Assembly: GCA_003280515.1 (NCBI GenBank)
Contig: QCER01000011.1
Coordinates: forward strand, 1-61,441
Source: Prochlorococcus sp. AG-355-P18
GTDB taxonomy: Bacteria; Cyanobacteriota; Cyanobacteriia; PCC-6307; Cyanobiaceae
Direction of reading: 5' to 3'
DNA: 61,441 nt
In this document: positions 45,599 through 57,338 of the stretch, in pieces
Position numbering within the stretch: the first letter of the stretch is position 1
How the letters are laid out: every line of letters starts with the position of its first letter
The notes under the pieces: model-generated
Database searches by the model: none
What the model saw: only the letters and a program-made list of their open reading frames with translations
What the model was told of the DNA's origin: nothing
Translations under genes and position numbers: made by a program

Positions 45599-47014
45599 TT
45601 AACCTTGAACGTCTAGTTTGTCGACAGTATCAAATTCAAACTTAATTTCCTTCCAAGTTTCAAGAGCAATAGCTAATTCAGGACTGTGTTTAGCAGCTTC
45701 CATAAGAATGTCTCTACTCTCTTTTTCAATTTCGCGACCAGCATTACGTGCTTTTACACAAGCTTCTAAAGCGACTCTGTTGGCTGCAGCTCCAGCAGCT
45801 GAACCCCATGGATGACCATGTGTTCCTCCACCGAACTGAAGACAAGAATCATCTCCAAAAATTGCTAAGAGTGCAGGCATATGCCATACGTGAATACCAC
45901 CTGATGCGACGGCAAATACTCCTGGCATTGAACCCCAATCTTGATCAAAGAAGTTACCTCTTGATCTATCTTCAGGAACAAATGACTCTCTTAAGTTATC
46001 AATGTAACCAAGAGTTGTTTGACGATCACCTTCTAGTTTTCCAACAACTGTTCCAGTATGTAATTGATCTCCTCCGGAGAGTCTCAAACATTTTGCTAGA
46101 ACTCTGAAATGGATACCATGTTTTGGATGTCTATCAATAACAGCATGCATAGCTCTATGAATATGTAGAAGCATGCCATTTTTACGACACCAGTTTGCTA
46201 ATCCAGTATTTGCAGTAAAACCGCCAGTTATATAATCATGCATGATGATTGGCATATCTAGCTCTTTAGCAAATTCAGCTCTTTCGTAGAGTTCTTCAGG
46301 AGTGTTAGCAGTACAGTTTAAGTAGTGACCTTTAACTTCTCCAGTTTCTTGCTGAGCAAGCTTAACTGCTTCTGCAACAAACTCAAATCTTTCTCTCCAA
46401 CGCTGGAATGGTTGAGAATTTATGTTCTCGTCATCCTTCGTTAAATCAAGACCACCTCTAAGGCACTCATATACAACTCGACCATAGTTTTTACCAGATA
46501 ATCCTAATTTAGGTTTAATGGTACAACCAAGAAGAGGCCTTCCATATTTGTTTAAACGATCTCTTTCAACTACGATTCCATTTGGTGGACCACCGCAAGT
46601 TTTGATGAAAGCGATTGGGAATCTAATATCTTCTAGACGTAAGTGTCTTAGAGCTTTAAATCCAAAAACGTTTCCGACTAGAGATGTTAATACGTTTGTA
46701 ATAGAACCTTCTTCAAAAAGATCTAAAGGATATGCAATAAAAGCATAAAAAGCTTCAGGATCTCCTGGAACGTCTTCTATTCGATAACAACGTCCTTTAT
46801 AAAATTCTAAATCTGTAAGTAGCTCGGACCAAACTGTTGACCAAGTACCTGTTGAAGATTCAGCGGCAACAGCTGCTGCAACCTCTTCTCTTGGAACACC
46901 TTCCTGACCTGTACATTTGAAACAGGCTAGTAAATCGGTGTCTAGGGGTACATATTCTGGAGTCCAGTAGGTGTCTCTGTACTCCTTTACCCCTGCATCA
47001 TACTTCTTACTCAT
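45599..47014 (-). CDS. rbcL: RuBisCO large subunit (form IA)
   Basis: 471-residue catalytic subunit fixing CO2 onto ribulose-1,5-bisphosphate. Active-site blocks are [33 protein letters not shown] (carbamylated lysine region), [24 protein letters not shown] and [11 protein letters not shown]. The sequence style and cso neighbours identify form IA. It lies between csoS1 and rbcS on the minus strand, 69 bp after csoS1. High confidence from motif completeness and synteny. Confidence 0.98.
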
Positions 47015-47083
47015 AAGGATAAATTTAGGTCTGTGTAGGGAAAATAATTATTGTGCAAAATTTATGAATCTTGCTTTACTTAA

Positions 47084-47395
47084 TTAGTCCTTTTGACCAA
47101 GAAATTCACCGTTACCTAGAGCAGGTTCAACCTCTCTGTGAGGACGAGCAATAATGTGAGCTGCAACTAAACCGTCACCAACTCTTTCACAAGCATCAGC
47201 GCCAGCTCTTACAGCTGCGTTAACTGCGCCTGTTTCGCCTCTAACTAATACTGTGACATAACCGCCGCCAACGAATTCACGACCAATAAGGCGAACTTCT
47301 GCTGCCTTTGTCATTGCGTCTGCTGCTTCGATTGCAGGTACAAGTCCGCGTGTCTCGATCATGCCGAGAGCGATACCCATTGTTTCTGTAGCCAT
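47084..47395 (-). CDS. csoS1: Carboxysome shell hexamer CsoS1
   Basis: 103-residue BMC-domain protein forming the main hexameric facet of the shell. Landmarks are MGIALGMIETRGLVPAIEAADAMTKAAEV at the N-terminus, the pore-region FVGGGYVTVLVRGETGAVNAAVRAG, and AHIIARPHREVEPAL. It is the first gene of the operon csoS1-rbcL-rbcS-csoS2-csoSCA-csoS4A-csoS4B. The promoter region upstream (47396-47722) contains a 14-bp repeat, one copy 18 bp before the ATG. Confidence 0.97.
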   Translation of the reverse strand: MATETMGIALGMIETRGLVPAIEAADAMTKAAEVRLIGREFVGGGYVTVLVRGETGAVNAAVRAGADACERVGDGLVAAHIIARPHREVEPALGNGEFLGQKD

Positions 47396-47413
47396 TGTCT
47401 ACTAAATACTAAA

Positions 47414-47427
47414 TGTGGAATGTTCAA
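47414..47427. repeat. 14-bp direct repeat, csoS1-proximal copy
   Basis: TGTGGAATGTTCAA, identical to 47645-47658. On the minus strand it reads TTGAACATTCCACA and lies 18 bp upstream of the csoS1 ATG. It overlaps what may be the csoS1 leader or -35/-10 zone. Confidence 0.7.
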
Positions 47428-47644
47428 TCCGAAGAATGCTTCATTAAGTACTTATAAGTCAAGCGTTTTCGATAAAAACTCCATTAATGTTTTTTCTATC
47501 ATTCATAAGTTAAACTTATCACCCTTGGTACTATTGATATGTCAATACTTATGCGAATTAGTTAGTGCATCAAAACATACTGTTGTGTTAAGAAAAAATT
47601 TACATTATGTTATTTCCGTACGAGGCAGGCCCTGTCTACACAGG

Positions 47645-47658
47645 TGTGGAATGTTCAA
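47645..47658. repeat. 14-bp direct repeat, rdgB-proximal copy
   Basis: Second perfect copy of TGTGGAATGTTCAA, 231 bp from the first and 65 bp before the rdgB start. It directly follows the CCTGT/ACAGG hairpin. Confidence 0.7.
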
Positions 47659-47722
47659 CCTTTCCTGTCTCCGTATCTAGCTTTGAAGTAAGATAATATT
47701 CACAATAATTTTATTTGTTATT

Positions 47723-48307
47723 TTGAACCTTCCAGTTCTAACTATTGCAAGCGGCAACGAAACAAAAGTTTCTGAAATTTCAGAAATGCTAGATGTTTTG
47801 TCTTTAAAGGTTCAGAAGCAACCAGAAAATTTAAATGTAGAAGAGACTGGAAATACATATTTTGAGAATGCACTTTTAAAAGCAAAAGCAGCTGCACTAG
47901 AGACAAATACTTGGGCATTAGCTGACGACTCAGGTCTTGAAGTAGATGTTTTAGATGGTCGTCCAGGCATATATTCTGCTCGATATGCCAAAAACAACAC
48001 TGAAAAAATTAAAAAATTAATTAATGAACTTTCTGACAATCCTTACAGAAGCGCAAGATTTATAAGTTGTATGGTTTTATGTGATCCCTCGGGAAACTTA
48101 GTGAGGGATACTACTGGAATATGCTGGGGGGAAATTCTTAAGAAACCAAAATATCCAAATGGAGAATTCGAATCTATTTTTTGGGTAAAAGAAGCTAACT
48201 GTGTTTACGGCGAGCTTTCACAATCACAACTAAGTAAGTTAGGCAGCAGGGGTAAAGCTGCCAAAATTATGTCTCCATACCTAAAAAAAGAAATTGGGTT
48301 AAATTAA
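47723..48307 (+). CDS. rdgB: dITP/XTP pyrophosphatase (RdgB/HAM1)
   Basis: House-cleaning enzyme hydrolysing non-canonical purine triphosphates. Motifs are LTIASGNETKVSEI (substrate loop), ETGNTYFENALLKAKAAA, ALADDSGLEVDVLDGRPGIYSARYA and a C-terminal SQLSKLGSRGKA. The 194-residue length is normal. The start is TTG 47723, the only option before SGN. It is divergent from csoS1 and convergent with csoS1D across 7 bp. This placement between cso genes recurs in Prochlorococcus as I recall it. Confidence 0.93.
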   Translation: MNLPVLTIASGNETKVSEISEMLDVLSLKVQKQPENLNVEETGNTYFENALLKAKAAALETNTWALADDSGLEVDVLDGRPGIYSARYAKNNTEKIKKLINELSDNPYRSARFISCMVLCDPSGNLVRDTTGICWGEILKKPKYPNGEFESIFWVKEANCVYGELSQSQLSKLGSRGKAAKIMSPYLKKEIGLN

Positions 48308-48314
48308 AAAATCC

Positions 48315-49085
48315 TCAATAATTTGAAATTTCTTCAATTGCTCTTATAGCTGCAGCTGCTGCTTCTTCTACATCTCCTTCTTTACCTGCGAGAGTTAATC
48401 TACCAAAAGCACCAACTGCCTTTACATCAACAACAGTTATATTAGATGCTTTTTCTGCTTCATTTGCTGCTTTTAAAACATAACCAGCCGGTTCGGTTTC
48501 TAATATGAACATACTCATTCCAGATTGAATCATTGATCCACTTCTATTTTGTCTATTTATTAAAACTGCATGATCTGGAGTAATTGCTCGAATAACTTCA
48601 GTCCAACTCGTTGAAGGTTTTGTTCTTTTTCTAACTTCACTCCCAATAGCATCTAGAACAACATCTCCAGAATGCAAAACCGTGCTTTGATCTTTATGGT
48701 AAAGAGCAAGAGATCCAAATGCTCTTTCAACAATCATCTGCCCAAGCCTTACATTACTTGCTTTTAAGGCAATATCAGTGACTCTATGAACTGCCATCCC
48801 AGGTGAAACTTCCATCCAAAGACATGAATCACCAGGAATAGGTAAAAAACCTCTACTAACAGTTCCCATATATGCGGCTAGTTGAGGTTGCAGAGAATCT
48901 AAAAAAACATATGTTCTTAATTCAATTTGCTCAACTTGACTTGCTTGTCTGGATACCAGAGACTTTTCTGAATCAGTAGTAATAAAACAGCTAGCACCAC
49001 TGGCCTGAGATTGTACCTCAGATCCTGTGACTAGAGAACTCCCTTTTTTTCGTTCCCCTCTGTTTAAGCTAGAAGTTGGTTCCAT
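48315..49085 (-). CDS. csoS1D: Carboxysome shell protein CsoS1D (tandem BMC)
   Basis: 256-residue pseudohexameric shell protein with two permuted BMC domains (about 55-150 and 155-255) forming gated pores. The second domain ends [23 protein letters not shown] then [20 protein letters not shown] start at ATG 49085 ([15 protein letters not shown]); reading from 49178 adds 31 non-conserved residues. It lies outside the main cso operon, on the minus strand beyond rdgB. The length equals the CsoS1D length I recall for Prochlorococcus MED4. Confidence 0.93.
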   Translation of the reverse strand: MEPTSSLNRGERKKGSSLVTGSEVQSQASGASCFITTDSEKSLVSRQASQVEQIELRTYVFLDSLQPQLAAYMGTVSRGFLPIPGDSCLWMEVSPGMAVHRVTDIALKASNVRLGQMIVERAFGSLALYHKDQSTVLHSGDVVLDAIGSEVRKRTKPSTSWTEVIRAITPDHAVLINRQNRSGSMIQSGMSMFILETEPAGYVLKAANEAEKASNITVVDVKAVGAFGRLTLAGKEGDVEEAAAAAIRAIEEISNY

Positions 49086-49182
49086 TGAGGCGACTATAAC
49101 GGATAATGGTTCATTTTTTCTATTAAATTTACTTGCATGCTTACCACAAAACGATAACTTCAAGTAAAAGATACGCATTTTT

Positions 49183-49551
49183 ATGGGAACTTCTCAAAAA
49201 AAAGAACCAAATGTTTCTAGTACTGAAAAAGAATTAACTCCAGATCAAACTCTTGGATTAGTTAGCCTAAGCTTGATGCAAAAACTATCTCAGAAAGACC
49301 CATCTTTTACTTGGTTAGAAGAAGATAAAATTGAGAAAGTAAATCTTAAGAACCTTAGAGATAGATTGGAATTAACCCAATTAGCTATAAGTACTGGGGC
49401 ACCTTTAACCACATCAGAAGTTACAGCTTTAATTGGAGCTAAGCCAGGAAAATCTAAGTTAGAAAGAGCAGGATTATTAGCTACGAAAATAGCTAGAAAT
49501 GTATGGAAGCTTTCAAAAACTAGTCAAGGAAACTCCTTCTACAGAAATTAA
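49183..49551 (+). CDS. Conserved-looking hypothetical protein between csoS1D and chlN
   Basis: 122-residue soluble protein. Residues 1-20 are polar; the rest is helical, ending in [20 protein letters not shown] then [19 protein letters not shown], which looks like a small DNA- or RNA-binding basic helix bundle. I do not recognise a family. It starts 97 bp from csoS1D in the divergent direction, and chlN follows 157 bp later. Its placement suggests a possible link with chlorophyll or carboxysome genes, but this is only proximity. Confidence 0.65.
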   Translation: MGTSQKKEPNVSSTEKELTPDQTLGLVSLSLMQKLSQKDPSFTWLEEDKIEKVNLKNLRDRLELTQLAISTGAPLTTSEVTALIGAKPGKSKLERAGLLATKIARNVWKLSKTSQGNSFYRN

Positions 49552-49699
49552 AAAATAGCCTAAAAATAGTTTTCATAATTCTCATTTAAGTATTTAAACA
49601 TTCATATAAGTTTTTTAAATGTGTTCATTTTGTAAGAGAACTTATAATTTACTTTCTTAAATTAAAAAGTTTATGCAAGCTTGAAATATAAGCTTTTGA

Positions 49700-50965
<1,266 letters not shown>

Positions 50966-50970
50966 AAACT

Positions 50971-52542
50971 ATGGAATTAACTCTTTGGACATATGAAGGA
51001 CCACCACATGTTGGTGCGATGAGAATTGCTTCTTCAATGAAAGATATACATTATGTGCTTCATGCCCCTCAAGGAGATACATATGCAGATCTTCTCTTTA
51101 CAATGATTGAGAGGAGGGGGCAAAGGCCACCAGTGACTTATACAACTTTCCAGGCCAGAGATCTTGGAGGAGATACAGCTGAATTAGTGAAGAAAAATAT
51201 TAAGGAAGCAGTAGATCGATTTAAACCAAAAACTCTTTTAGTTGGAGAAAGTTGTACAGCTGAACTAATCCAAGACCAACCTGGAGCGCTAGCAAAAGGA
51301 ATGGGATTAGATATGCCAATTGTAAATCTTGAATTACCTGCTTATAGCAAGAAAGAAAATTGGGGGGCTTCAGAAACCTTTTATCAATTAACAAGAACCC
51401 TTTTAAAAGATAAAGTAAGTTCTTCAGAAAAAATAAGTCCTATAAGGTGGAAAGAATTAGGTAGAAGACCAAAAGTTAATATACTTGGACCTTCATTGCT
51501 GGGATTTAGATGTAGGGATGATGTTATAGAAATCCAACGTATACTTTCAGAACAAGGAATAGATACAAACGTTGTTGCTCCATTAGGTGCTAGCCCAGAA
51601 GATATTGAAAGATTAATTGATGCTGAAGTAAATATTTGTCTTTATCAAGAAATTGCTGAAGCATCATGTGAATGGCTTAGACGGAACTTTGGAATGGAAT
51701 ATACTAATACTATTCCAATTGGAATAAGAAATACAATTGAATTTATAAATGAAGTTCATAAGAAATTAGATCTTCCTTTGACGAATAAAAAAGAATTAGA
51801 AAACAAATCAAAACTTCCTTGGTACTCAAAATCAGTTGACTCAAATTATCTAACTGGCAAAAGAGTTTTTATTTTTGGCGATGGAACACATGCAATTGCA
51901 GCAGCCAAAATTGCTAAGGAAGAATTGGGTTTTGAAGTAGTGGGTCTTGGAACATACAGCAGGGAAATGGCGAGGCAAGTAAGAGCTACTGCAAAAGATC
52001 TAAATATAGAAGCTCTGATAACTAACAATTACCTAGAAGTGGAAGATGCCATGAAAAAAGCGGCTCCTGAACTAGTTTTAGGGACCCAAATGGAAAGGCA
52101 TAGTGCAAAAAGACTCGGCATTCCATGCTCAGTAATTAGTACTCCAATGCATGTTCAAGATGTTCCTGCAAGATATAGCCCTCAAATGGGATGGGAAGGA
52201 GCAAATGTGATTTTTGATGACTGGGTACATCCCTTAATGATGGGCCTAGAAGAACATCTTATTGATATGTTCAAACATGACTTTGAGTTTGTTGATGGTC
52301 ATCAAAGCCATTTAGGACATACAGCGACAAACACAAAGGACGTTTTAAATTCTGACGAAAAAAAAGAAAAGAATAGTAAAGAAGGAATTATCTGGACTGA
52401 ATCTGGTAGAGCTGAATTAACAAAAGTTCCATTTTTTGTAAGAGGTAAAGTTAAAACAAATACTGAAAAATACGCAATCTTGAGAGGAATTCTAGAGATA
52501 AGCGATGAAACTCTTTACGATGCAAAAGCATATTTCAGTTAA
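50971..52542 (+). CDS. chlB: Light-independent protochlorophyllide reductase subunit B
   Basis: 523-residue DPOR catalytic subunit. N-terminal [13 protein letters not shown] holds the aspartate/histidine-rich NB-cluster environment, followed by [15 protein letters not shown], and a C-terminal domain (about 440-523) with [20 protein letters not shown] and EKYA, the ChlB/BchB-specific tail. It has the usual length of the cyanobacterial subunit. Coupled with chlN by a 5-bp gap. A 6-bp ATGAGT/ACTCAT hairpin lies at 52570-52587 in the spacer before chlL. Confidence 0.97.
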   Translation: MELTLWTYEGPPHVGAMRIASSMKDIHYVLHAPQGDTYADLLFTMIERRGQRPPVTYTTFQARDLGGDTAELVKKNIKEAVDRFKPKTLLVGESCTAELIQDQPGALAKGMGLDMPIVNLELPAYSKKENWGASETFYQLTRTLLKDKVSSSEKISPIRWKELGRRPKVNILGPSLLGFRCRDDVIEIQRILSEQGIDTNVVAPLGASPEDIERLIDAEVNICLYQEIAEASCEWLRRNFGMEYTNTIPIGIRNTIEFINEVHKKLDLPLTNKKELENKSKLPWYSKSVDSNYLTGKRVFIFGDGTHAIAAAKIAKEELGFEVVGLGTYSREMARQVRATAKDLNIEALITNNYLEVEDAMKKAAPELVLGTQMERHSAKRLGIPCSVISTPMHVQDVPARYSPQMGWEGANVIFDDWVHPLMMGLEEHLIDMFKHDFEFVDGHQSHLGHTATNTKDVLNSDEKKEKNSKEGIIWTESGRAELTKVPFFVRGKVKTNTEKYAILRGILEISDETLYDAKAYFS

Positions 52543-52731
52543 TTTTTACTAATAAACTATAATTAAGTCATGAGTATTTTCACTCATAATCTAAAAGATT
52601 TAATCCTAAAAATTCAGTTATAAGAACATATTTTCATTTTTTAATACAATTAAATACATATTTGTGTAGAAACATATTTCATGTGTATTTGCGCTGCAAG
52701 AATATAAATAATAATGTGTTTTAAGCTTTAA

Positions 52732-53619
<888 letters not shown>

Positions 53620-53625
53620 TCTAAA

Positions 53626-54636
53626 TTAATCTAATCCAACCAATTGGCCTGTTAAATCATAAGTTTGTTGAGAGGTCTTGGTATCAATTATTCTTTTTGA
53701 CAACTTTTGAGAAAAAGCTTTTCTGCCAGTTTTCTGACGATTTCCCCAGCTCCAATGGACTGATGGTTTAGCGAATTCTTTATAAGTTGCCACTTGAGCG
53801 ACCCTCTCTCCTGCAAGTCTTTGTGAAACATATCCTTTTGTTATAAATTTTTGAAATATCGGGAAAAGGAATCTAAATAACCAAGGAGTATCTCTAAAAA
53901 GTTTTGTATCAGCAACACATCCAGGATATAGAGAATTTACAATAATCTTCTCAGCAGGATATCTTTTTGATAATTCCTGAACGGTCACCATATTGCAAAG
54001 TTTACTATCCTTATAAGCCTTACCAGGTTTAAATTTCTTTCCATTCGCCATACTTATTGGAGATAAAAAACCATTTTTGAATCCAGATAAATCCCCCAAA
54101 TCAGCTGGAGCAGGAATGGGGATCCTTCCTCCAAGCTCTGAATAATTAGCCGTAACAGTCCCTAATACTGTAATTCTTGGCTTGAATACAGTTGATTTGC
54201 CATTTAAAACAATTTCTCTTTCAGAAGATAAAATATTTTCCATAAGTAGATTTATCATAAGAAAATGCCCAAAATGATTTACTGCCATTGAGTTTTCAAA
54301 CCCCTGAGCAGACCTTTCAGGTCTCTTTAGTCTCGGTTTATAAACTGCTGCATTACAAATAAGAGAATTTATTGGCTTCTTAAATCTTTCTAATATTTCA
54401 TCGCAACCTTTTCTCACATCATCCAAGTTAGAAAGATCTATTTCTATAAAGTGAACATTTCTAAATTCCTCTTTTGTTAAGAATTCCTCAGCTATTTTTA
54501 TAGCTCTCTTATTTGATCGATTAACTGCTATAACCTCCCATCCAAATCTTAATAGAGGTTTTAGAGTATTTAATCCAACTCCTGAAGTTGTTCCTGTTAT
54601 TAGGACTAAACCCTTAATGTTCTTACTCACTAGCAA
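53626..54636 (-). CDS. por: Light-dependent protochlorophyllide oxidoreductase (LPOR)
   Basis: 336-residue SDR that reduces protochlorophyllide using light and NADPH. It has the Rossmann motif TGTTSGVG (14-21), CNAAVY (about 94-99) and the catalytic Tyr208/Lys212 in AYKDSK, with the LPOR-specific insertion and C-terminal WSWGNRQKTGRKAFSQ. Start is TTG 54636 or GTG 54630 (MSKNIKG); both are in frame before the Rossmann strand. It is convergent with chlL, so both Pchlide reductases sit together. Confidence 0.95.
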   Translation of the reverse strand: MLVSKNIKGLVLITGTTSGVGLNTLKPLLRFGWEVIAVNRSNKRAIKIAEEFLTKEEFRNVHFIEIDLSNLDDVRKGCDEILERFKKPINSLICNAAVYKPRLKRPERSAQGFENSMAVNHFGHFLMINLLMENILSSEREIVLNGKSTVFKPRITVLGTVTANYSELGGRIPIPAPADLGDLSGFKNGFLSPISMANGKKFKPGKAYKDSKLCNMVTVQELSKRYPAEKIIVNSLYPGCVADTKLFRDTPWLFRFLFPIFQKFITKGYVSQRLAGERVAQVATYKEFAKPSVHWSWGNRQKTGRKAFSQKLSKRIIDTKTSQQTYDLTGQLVGLD

Positions 54637-54684
54637 AAAAGTTAATTGAAAAATGAAAAGTAGAATGATTCAAGATCATCCTTA

Positions 54685-55032
54685 TCAACGCCATATTACT
54701 CTGATAATGTCCCTAGAAATTATTTGATCCTGATCCTTCATAAATCTTTGCTCACCTTCAGAAGAGAATAAATCATCAAACTTATCTGTTAAAAAATTAA
54801 ATCTATATTTTTCGTATAAAAATGATTCTTCAATTTCCCTTAATCTGGTCAACCTTACTTTAGAACTATAGCCAAGCTTAATCAGGCTTATTATAGCTAA
54901 AAGGGAAAAGCTAATTTTGATAATTAGAAAAATCAATGATACAAAATTATCCTGTTTCAGTTGTCTTTTTATGAATACAGATCTTGAATATTTTTTGTGG
55001 AAAATACTATTTTTATAAAAAGATTTTGACAA
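54685..55032 (-). CDS. Small single-span membrane protein, unknown
   Basis: 115 residues with a basic N-terminus, one membrane helix (about 32-54) and a charged, probably helical C-terminal part (about 60-115). The architecture is bitopic with a possible coiled coil, similar in layout to small division proteins such as FtsL or FtsB, but I see no defining motif. The start is TTG 55032. It lies on the same strand as por and psaM, between them; no function can be assigned. Confidence 0.55.
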   Translation of the reverse strand: MSKSFYKNSIFHKKYSRSVFIKRQLKQDNFVSLIFLIIKISFSLLAIISLIKLGYSSKVRLTRLREIEESFLYEKYRFNFLTDKFDDLFSSEGEQRFMKDQDQIISRDIIRVIWR

Positions 55033-55117
55033 ATTAAGTACTTGATTTTTTTACTGAATAAACCAATTCAGCTTTACTTTATTATTACCTTAAATATTTG
55101 AAATTTTCTAATAGACT

Positions 55118-55222
55118 TTAGTTTCTACCTAAACTAATTCCTAGTCTTAATGCTAAAACTCCTGCATGCATAGCAACTATGAGGCTTAATGCAATAAGAT
55201 TTATTGTTTGAGTTGGCTCCAT
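55118..55222 (-). CDS. psaM: Photosystem I subunit XII
   Basis: 34-residue single-helix thylakoid protein. Its start is ATG 55222; the upstream frame (to 55324) is not PsaM-like and I leave it out. The C-terminal [12 protein letters not shown] matches the PsaM signature L-A-x-R-L-G. It helps stabilise the trimeric PSI core. Its place near por and chl genes fits a photosynthesis cluster. It is easily missed or over-extended by automatic annotation. Confidence 0.85.
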   Translation of the reverse strand: MEPTQTINLIALSLIVAMHAGVLALRLGISLGRN

Positions 55223-55323
55223 GGTAAAAAAATTATTTTCTATATTCTCCACCGAAAAGAGAAGATTTGAAACACTATTACAAAATGATGTTACGTAATT
55301 AACAAATTGAAAGAAAAAATTCA

Positions 55324-56052
55324 TTGAAAATTATTATAAAAAAACCTACAAAGTTAATTTTGGGAATTGAAAATCAGGCTTTAATTTTTTCAACAAATAA
55401 TTTGCCTGGATTTGATCAAATGGCTTTAGATTTAAATTCTTTAGATCAGACAATTTCGAATCCTGAAATAATTCTCACATTGAGGTTCTACTATTGGACT
55501 GGGGATTGGCTTTCTATTGGCTATCACCAAAAGGAAATTCCTCTTCATTGGAAAAATTTATTATCAAGTGGCGAAATTAATATTGTTAGACGTCCCTCTG
55601 GAGGAGGCGCTGTTCTGCATTCAGGAGGCATAACATATGCATTAACATTTAAAAAAACTTACTATAAATTCTTAAGTTATGAAATGGTTAATAATTGGTT
55701 AATTAAAAGTTTTAGAGAATTAGGTCTAAACTTACAATATGGTAATCTTCGAAAATCAAGCATTAAAACAAATTGCTTTGGGACTTCATTAATTTCCGAT
55801 TTAGTTGACCAGGATGGTTTTAAGAGAATAGGTAGTGCTCAGTTTCGTAAAAAAGGCGCATTCCTTCAACATGGAGAAATTCAAACAAATCCTTCAAGAG
55901 ATTTGTGGTTCAAATTATTCAAAGAGGAAGCGCCACCAAAAGTAAATTTAAAACTAACAAATGATGAAATAGTTCAACATTTGAGAAATTCATTCGTGAA
56001 AAACAAATCAAATATAAATTTCAAAAATATTGACATATATAACAAAAAATAG
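55324..56052 (+). CDS. Lipoate-protein ligase A / biotin-ligase fold family protein
   Basis: 242-residue protein of the BPL/LplA fold. It contains QMALDLNS (about 32-39), [22 protein letters not shown] (family RRxxGGGxVxH lipoate-binding loop), [18 protein letters not shown] and a typical lysine position. It probably transfers lipoate or octanoate. The start is TTG 55324 or a later codon (TTG 55357); ATG 55420 would cut into the domain. It is divergent from psaM. Confidence 0.8.
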   Translation: MKIIIKKPTKLILGIENQALIFSTNNLPGFDQMALDLNSLDQTISNPEIILTLRFYYWTGDWLSIGYHQKEIPLHWKNLLSSGEINIVRRPSGGGAVLHSGGITYALTFKKTYYKFLSYEMVNNWLIKSFRELGLNLQYGNLRKSSIKTNCFGTSLISDLVDQDGFKRIGSAQFRKKGAFLQHGEIQTNPSRDLWFKLFKEEAPPKVNLKLTNDEIVQHLRNSFVKNKSNINFKNIDIYNKK

Positions 56053-56074
56053 AAAATTTTAATCGCAAGAATTC

Positions 56075-57298
56075 TTAAAGATCTCCTTTCTGCTTCATTG
56101 AATTAATTATTCTTGGCAATTCAATTCCTAAGGGATAATTATTTTTAAAGTTTAATTTGTTAACGATATCTGAAGGCAAATTAAAACCTAATTTATTCAA
56201 TACAAAGTTTCCAATTTTTAACCTATCAATTATCCCCAAAGGGATATCTGCAGCATTAAGAACCAGTAAAAAACCTTCATTTGTTTCTTCAATTCTTTCT
56301 ATAGTTCTCCATAATTTATCGTTATAAGATACACTTTCAAAACTATCAATTGGTTTCATAAAATCTCCAACAAAGTTCCGTTCCCATTTTTTTAAGGAAA
56401 CAGTTTTTAAAATATTCTCATCGATAAAACCGGTCCATCTACCATTATTGGTAACAAAAAAATATTTATCCGATGCATCCTTCTTATTTTTTATTAATTT
56501 ATTAAATTCTGAGAAATTTGAATCGTATTCAATTTTCCTCAAAGGCTTTAGTTTAATCTCAGAAACTTTACTAAATTTTAGTATGTTTTCAATTTTAAAA
56601 AATTGACTTTCAGATTTTGAAGAATTAACTCCAAACAAGCCCAAAAAAGAAAGAATAAAACCAAAGTAAAAGTTAAATCTAAATAAACAAATTATCCCAA
56701 AAAATAAAACAAAAAAAGATAATAATAAATTAACTTTATTGAGGAAATTTCTTCCTTTATTTTTACTCCCTGAGAAATGCCAAATAATACTTTTTAATAA
56801 ATTTCCCCCATCTAAAGAACCAATTGGAATCAAATTTAAGAAGCCTAAGAATAAATTAAATATACCTACTCTCGAAATTACATTAACTGCTATTTGTTCT
56901 TGAGATACACTGTTATTACTAATTAAAAGTAGGATAGATGCTGTAGCGAAACACAAAAGAGGTCTAACAATTGCAATTTTTATATTACCTAAAGCAGTTT
57001 GACAATACTTATCTATTTGTAAAATTGCTCCTAAAAAATAAAAAGTAATTTTTTTTATTTTTACACCCTGATTAAGCGAAACAAAAGTATGAAAAACCTC
57101 ATGTAAAATAATTGAAGATAATAAGAAAAAAGAAGTTAAAAACCCTATAATCCAAGCTTCTTTATTATTGTAGATATCGCCAGAAGATAAATTGACCTGA
57201 TTACTTATACTCCATGAGAATAAAAAGAGAATAACAAACCAATAGGGATGAACTTTAAAGGGAATTCCCCATATTTTAAAAATTTGCCAACTTCTCAA
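56075..57298 (-). CDS. M50 site-2-protease-like metalloprotease with CBS-type C-terminus
   Basis: 407-residue membrane protease of the S2P family. Helices cover about 20-235. The zinc motif HEVFH is at 66-70, and the distal ligand motif SLDGGNLLK is at about 163-171. The soluble C-terminal part (about 245-380) reads as two CBS-like domains (DKYFFVTNNGRWTGFIDENI and FLLVLNAADIPLGIIDR). It likely performs regulated intramembrane proteolysis. Start is TTG 57298. It is divergent from trpF across 40 bp. Confidence 0.85.
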   Translation of the reverse strand: MRSWQIFKIWGIPFKVHPYWFVILFLFSWSISNQVNLSSGDIYNNKEAWIIGFLTSFFLLSSIILHEVFHTFVSLNQGVKIKKITFYFLGAILQIDKYCQTALGNIKIAIVRPLLCFATASILLLISNNSVSQEQIAVNVISRVGIFNLFLGFLNLIPIGSLDGGNLLKSIIWHFSGSKNKGRNFLNKVNLLLSFFVLFFGIICLFRFNFYFGFILSFLGLFGVNSSKSESQFFKIENILKFSKVSEIKLKPLRKIEYDSNFSEFNKLIKNKKDASDKYFFVTNNGRWTGFIDENILKTVSLKKWERNFVGDFMKPIDSFESVSYNDKLWRTIERIEETNEGFLLVLNAADIPLGIIDRLKIGNFVLNKLGFNLPSDIVNKLNFKNNYPLGIELPRIINSMKQKGDL

Positions 57299-57338
57299 AA
57301 ATAATCTCCGCTATATTTAGCAATAATATTAATCTTAC

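Larger units (their letters stand above)
47396..47722. promoter_or_regulatory. csoS1/rdgB divergent intergenic region
   Basis: 327-bp spacer serving csoS1 (minus) and rdgB (plus). It holds two copies of TGTGGAATGTTCAA, one near each end (47414-47427 and 47645-47658), plus a short CCTGT-CTAC-ACAGG hairpin at 47631-47644. An 86-codon open frame on the plus strand here (47420-47680) has no protein-like pattern and I do not call it. A strong operon promoter is expected in this region. Confidence 0.6.

Noticed and set aside
45748..46107. 119-codon open frame antisense to rbcL
   Set aside because: A shadow of the strongly coding rbcL sequence on the opposite strand; no protein motif.
47420..47680. 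86-codon open frame in the csoS1/rdgB spacer, plus strand
   Set aside because: It has no recognisable protein pattern, begins inside the 14-bp repeat and overlaps the probable promoter region of csoS1.
52570..52623. 17-codon ATG frame in the chlB-chlL spacer as a leader peptide
   Set aside because: It coincides with a short ATGAGT/ACTCAT hairpin and has no distinctive residue run; there is no support for translation.
55223..55324. Upstream extension of psaM to 68 residues
   Set aside because: The first 34 residues do not resemble PsaM; the ATG at 55222 gives the usual size.
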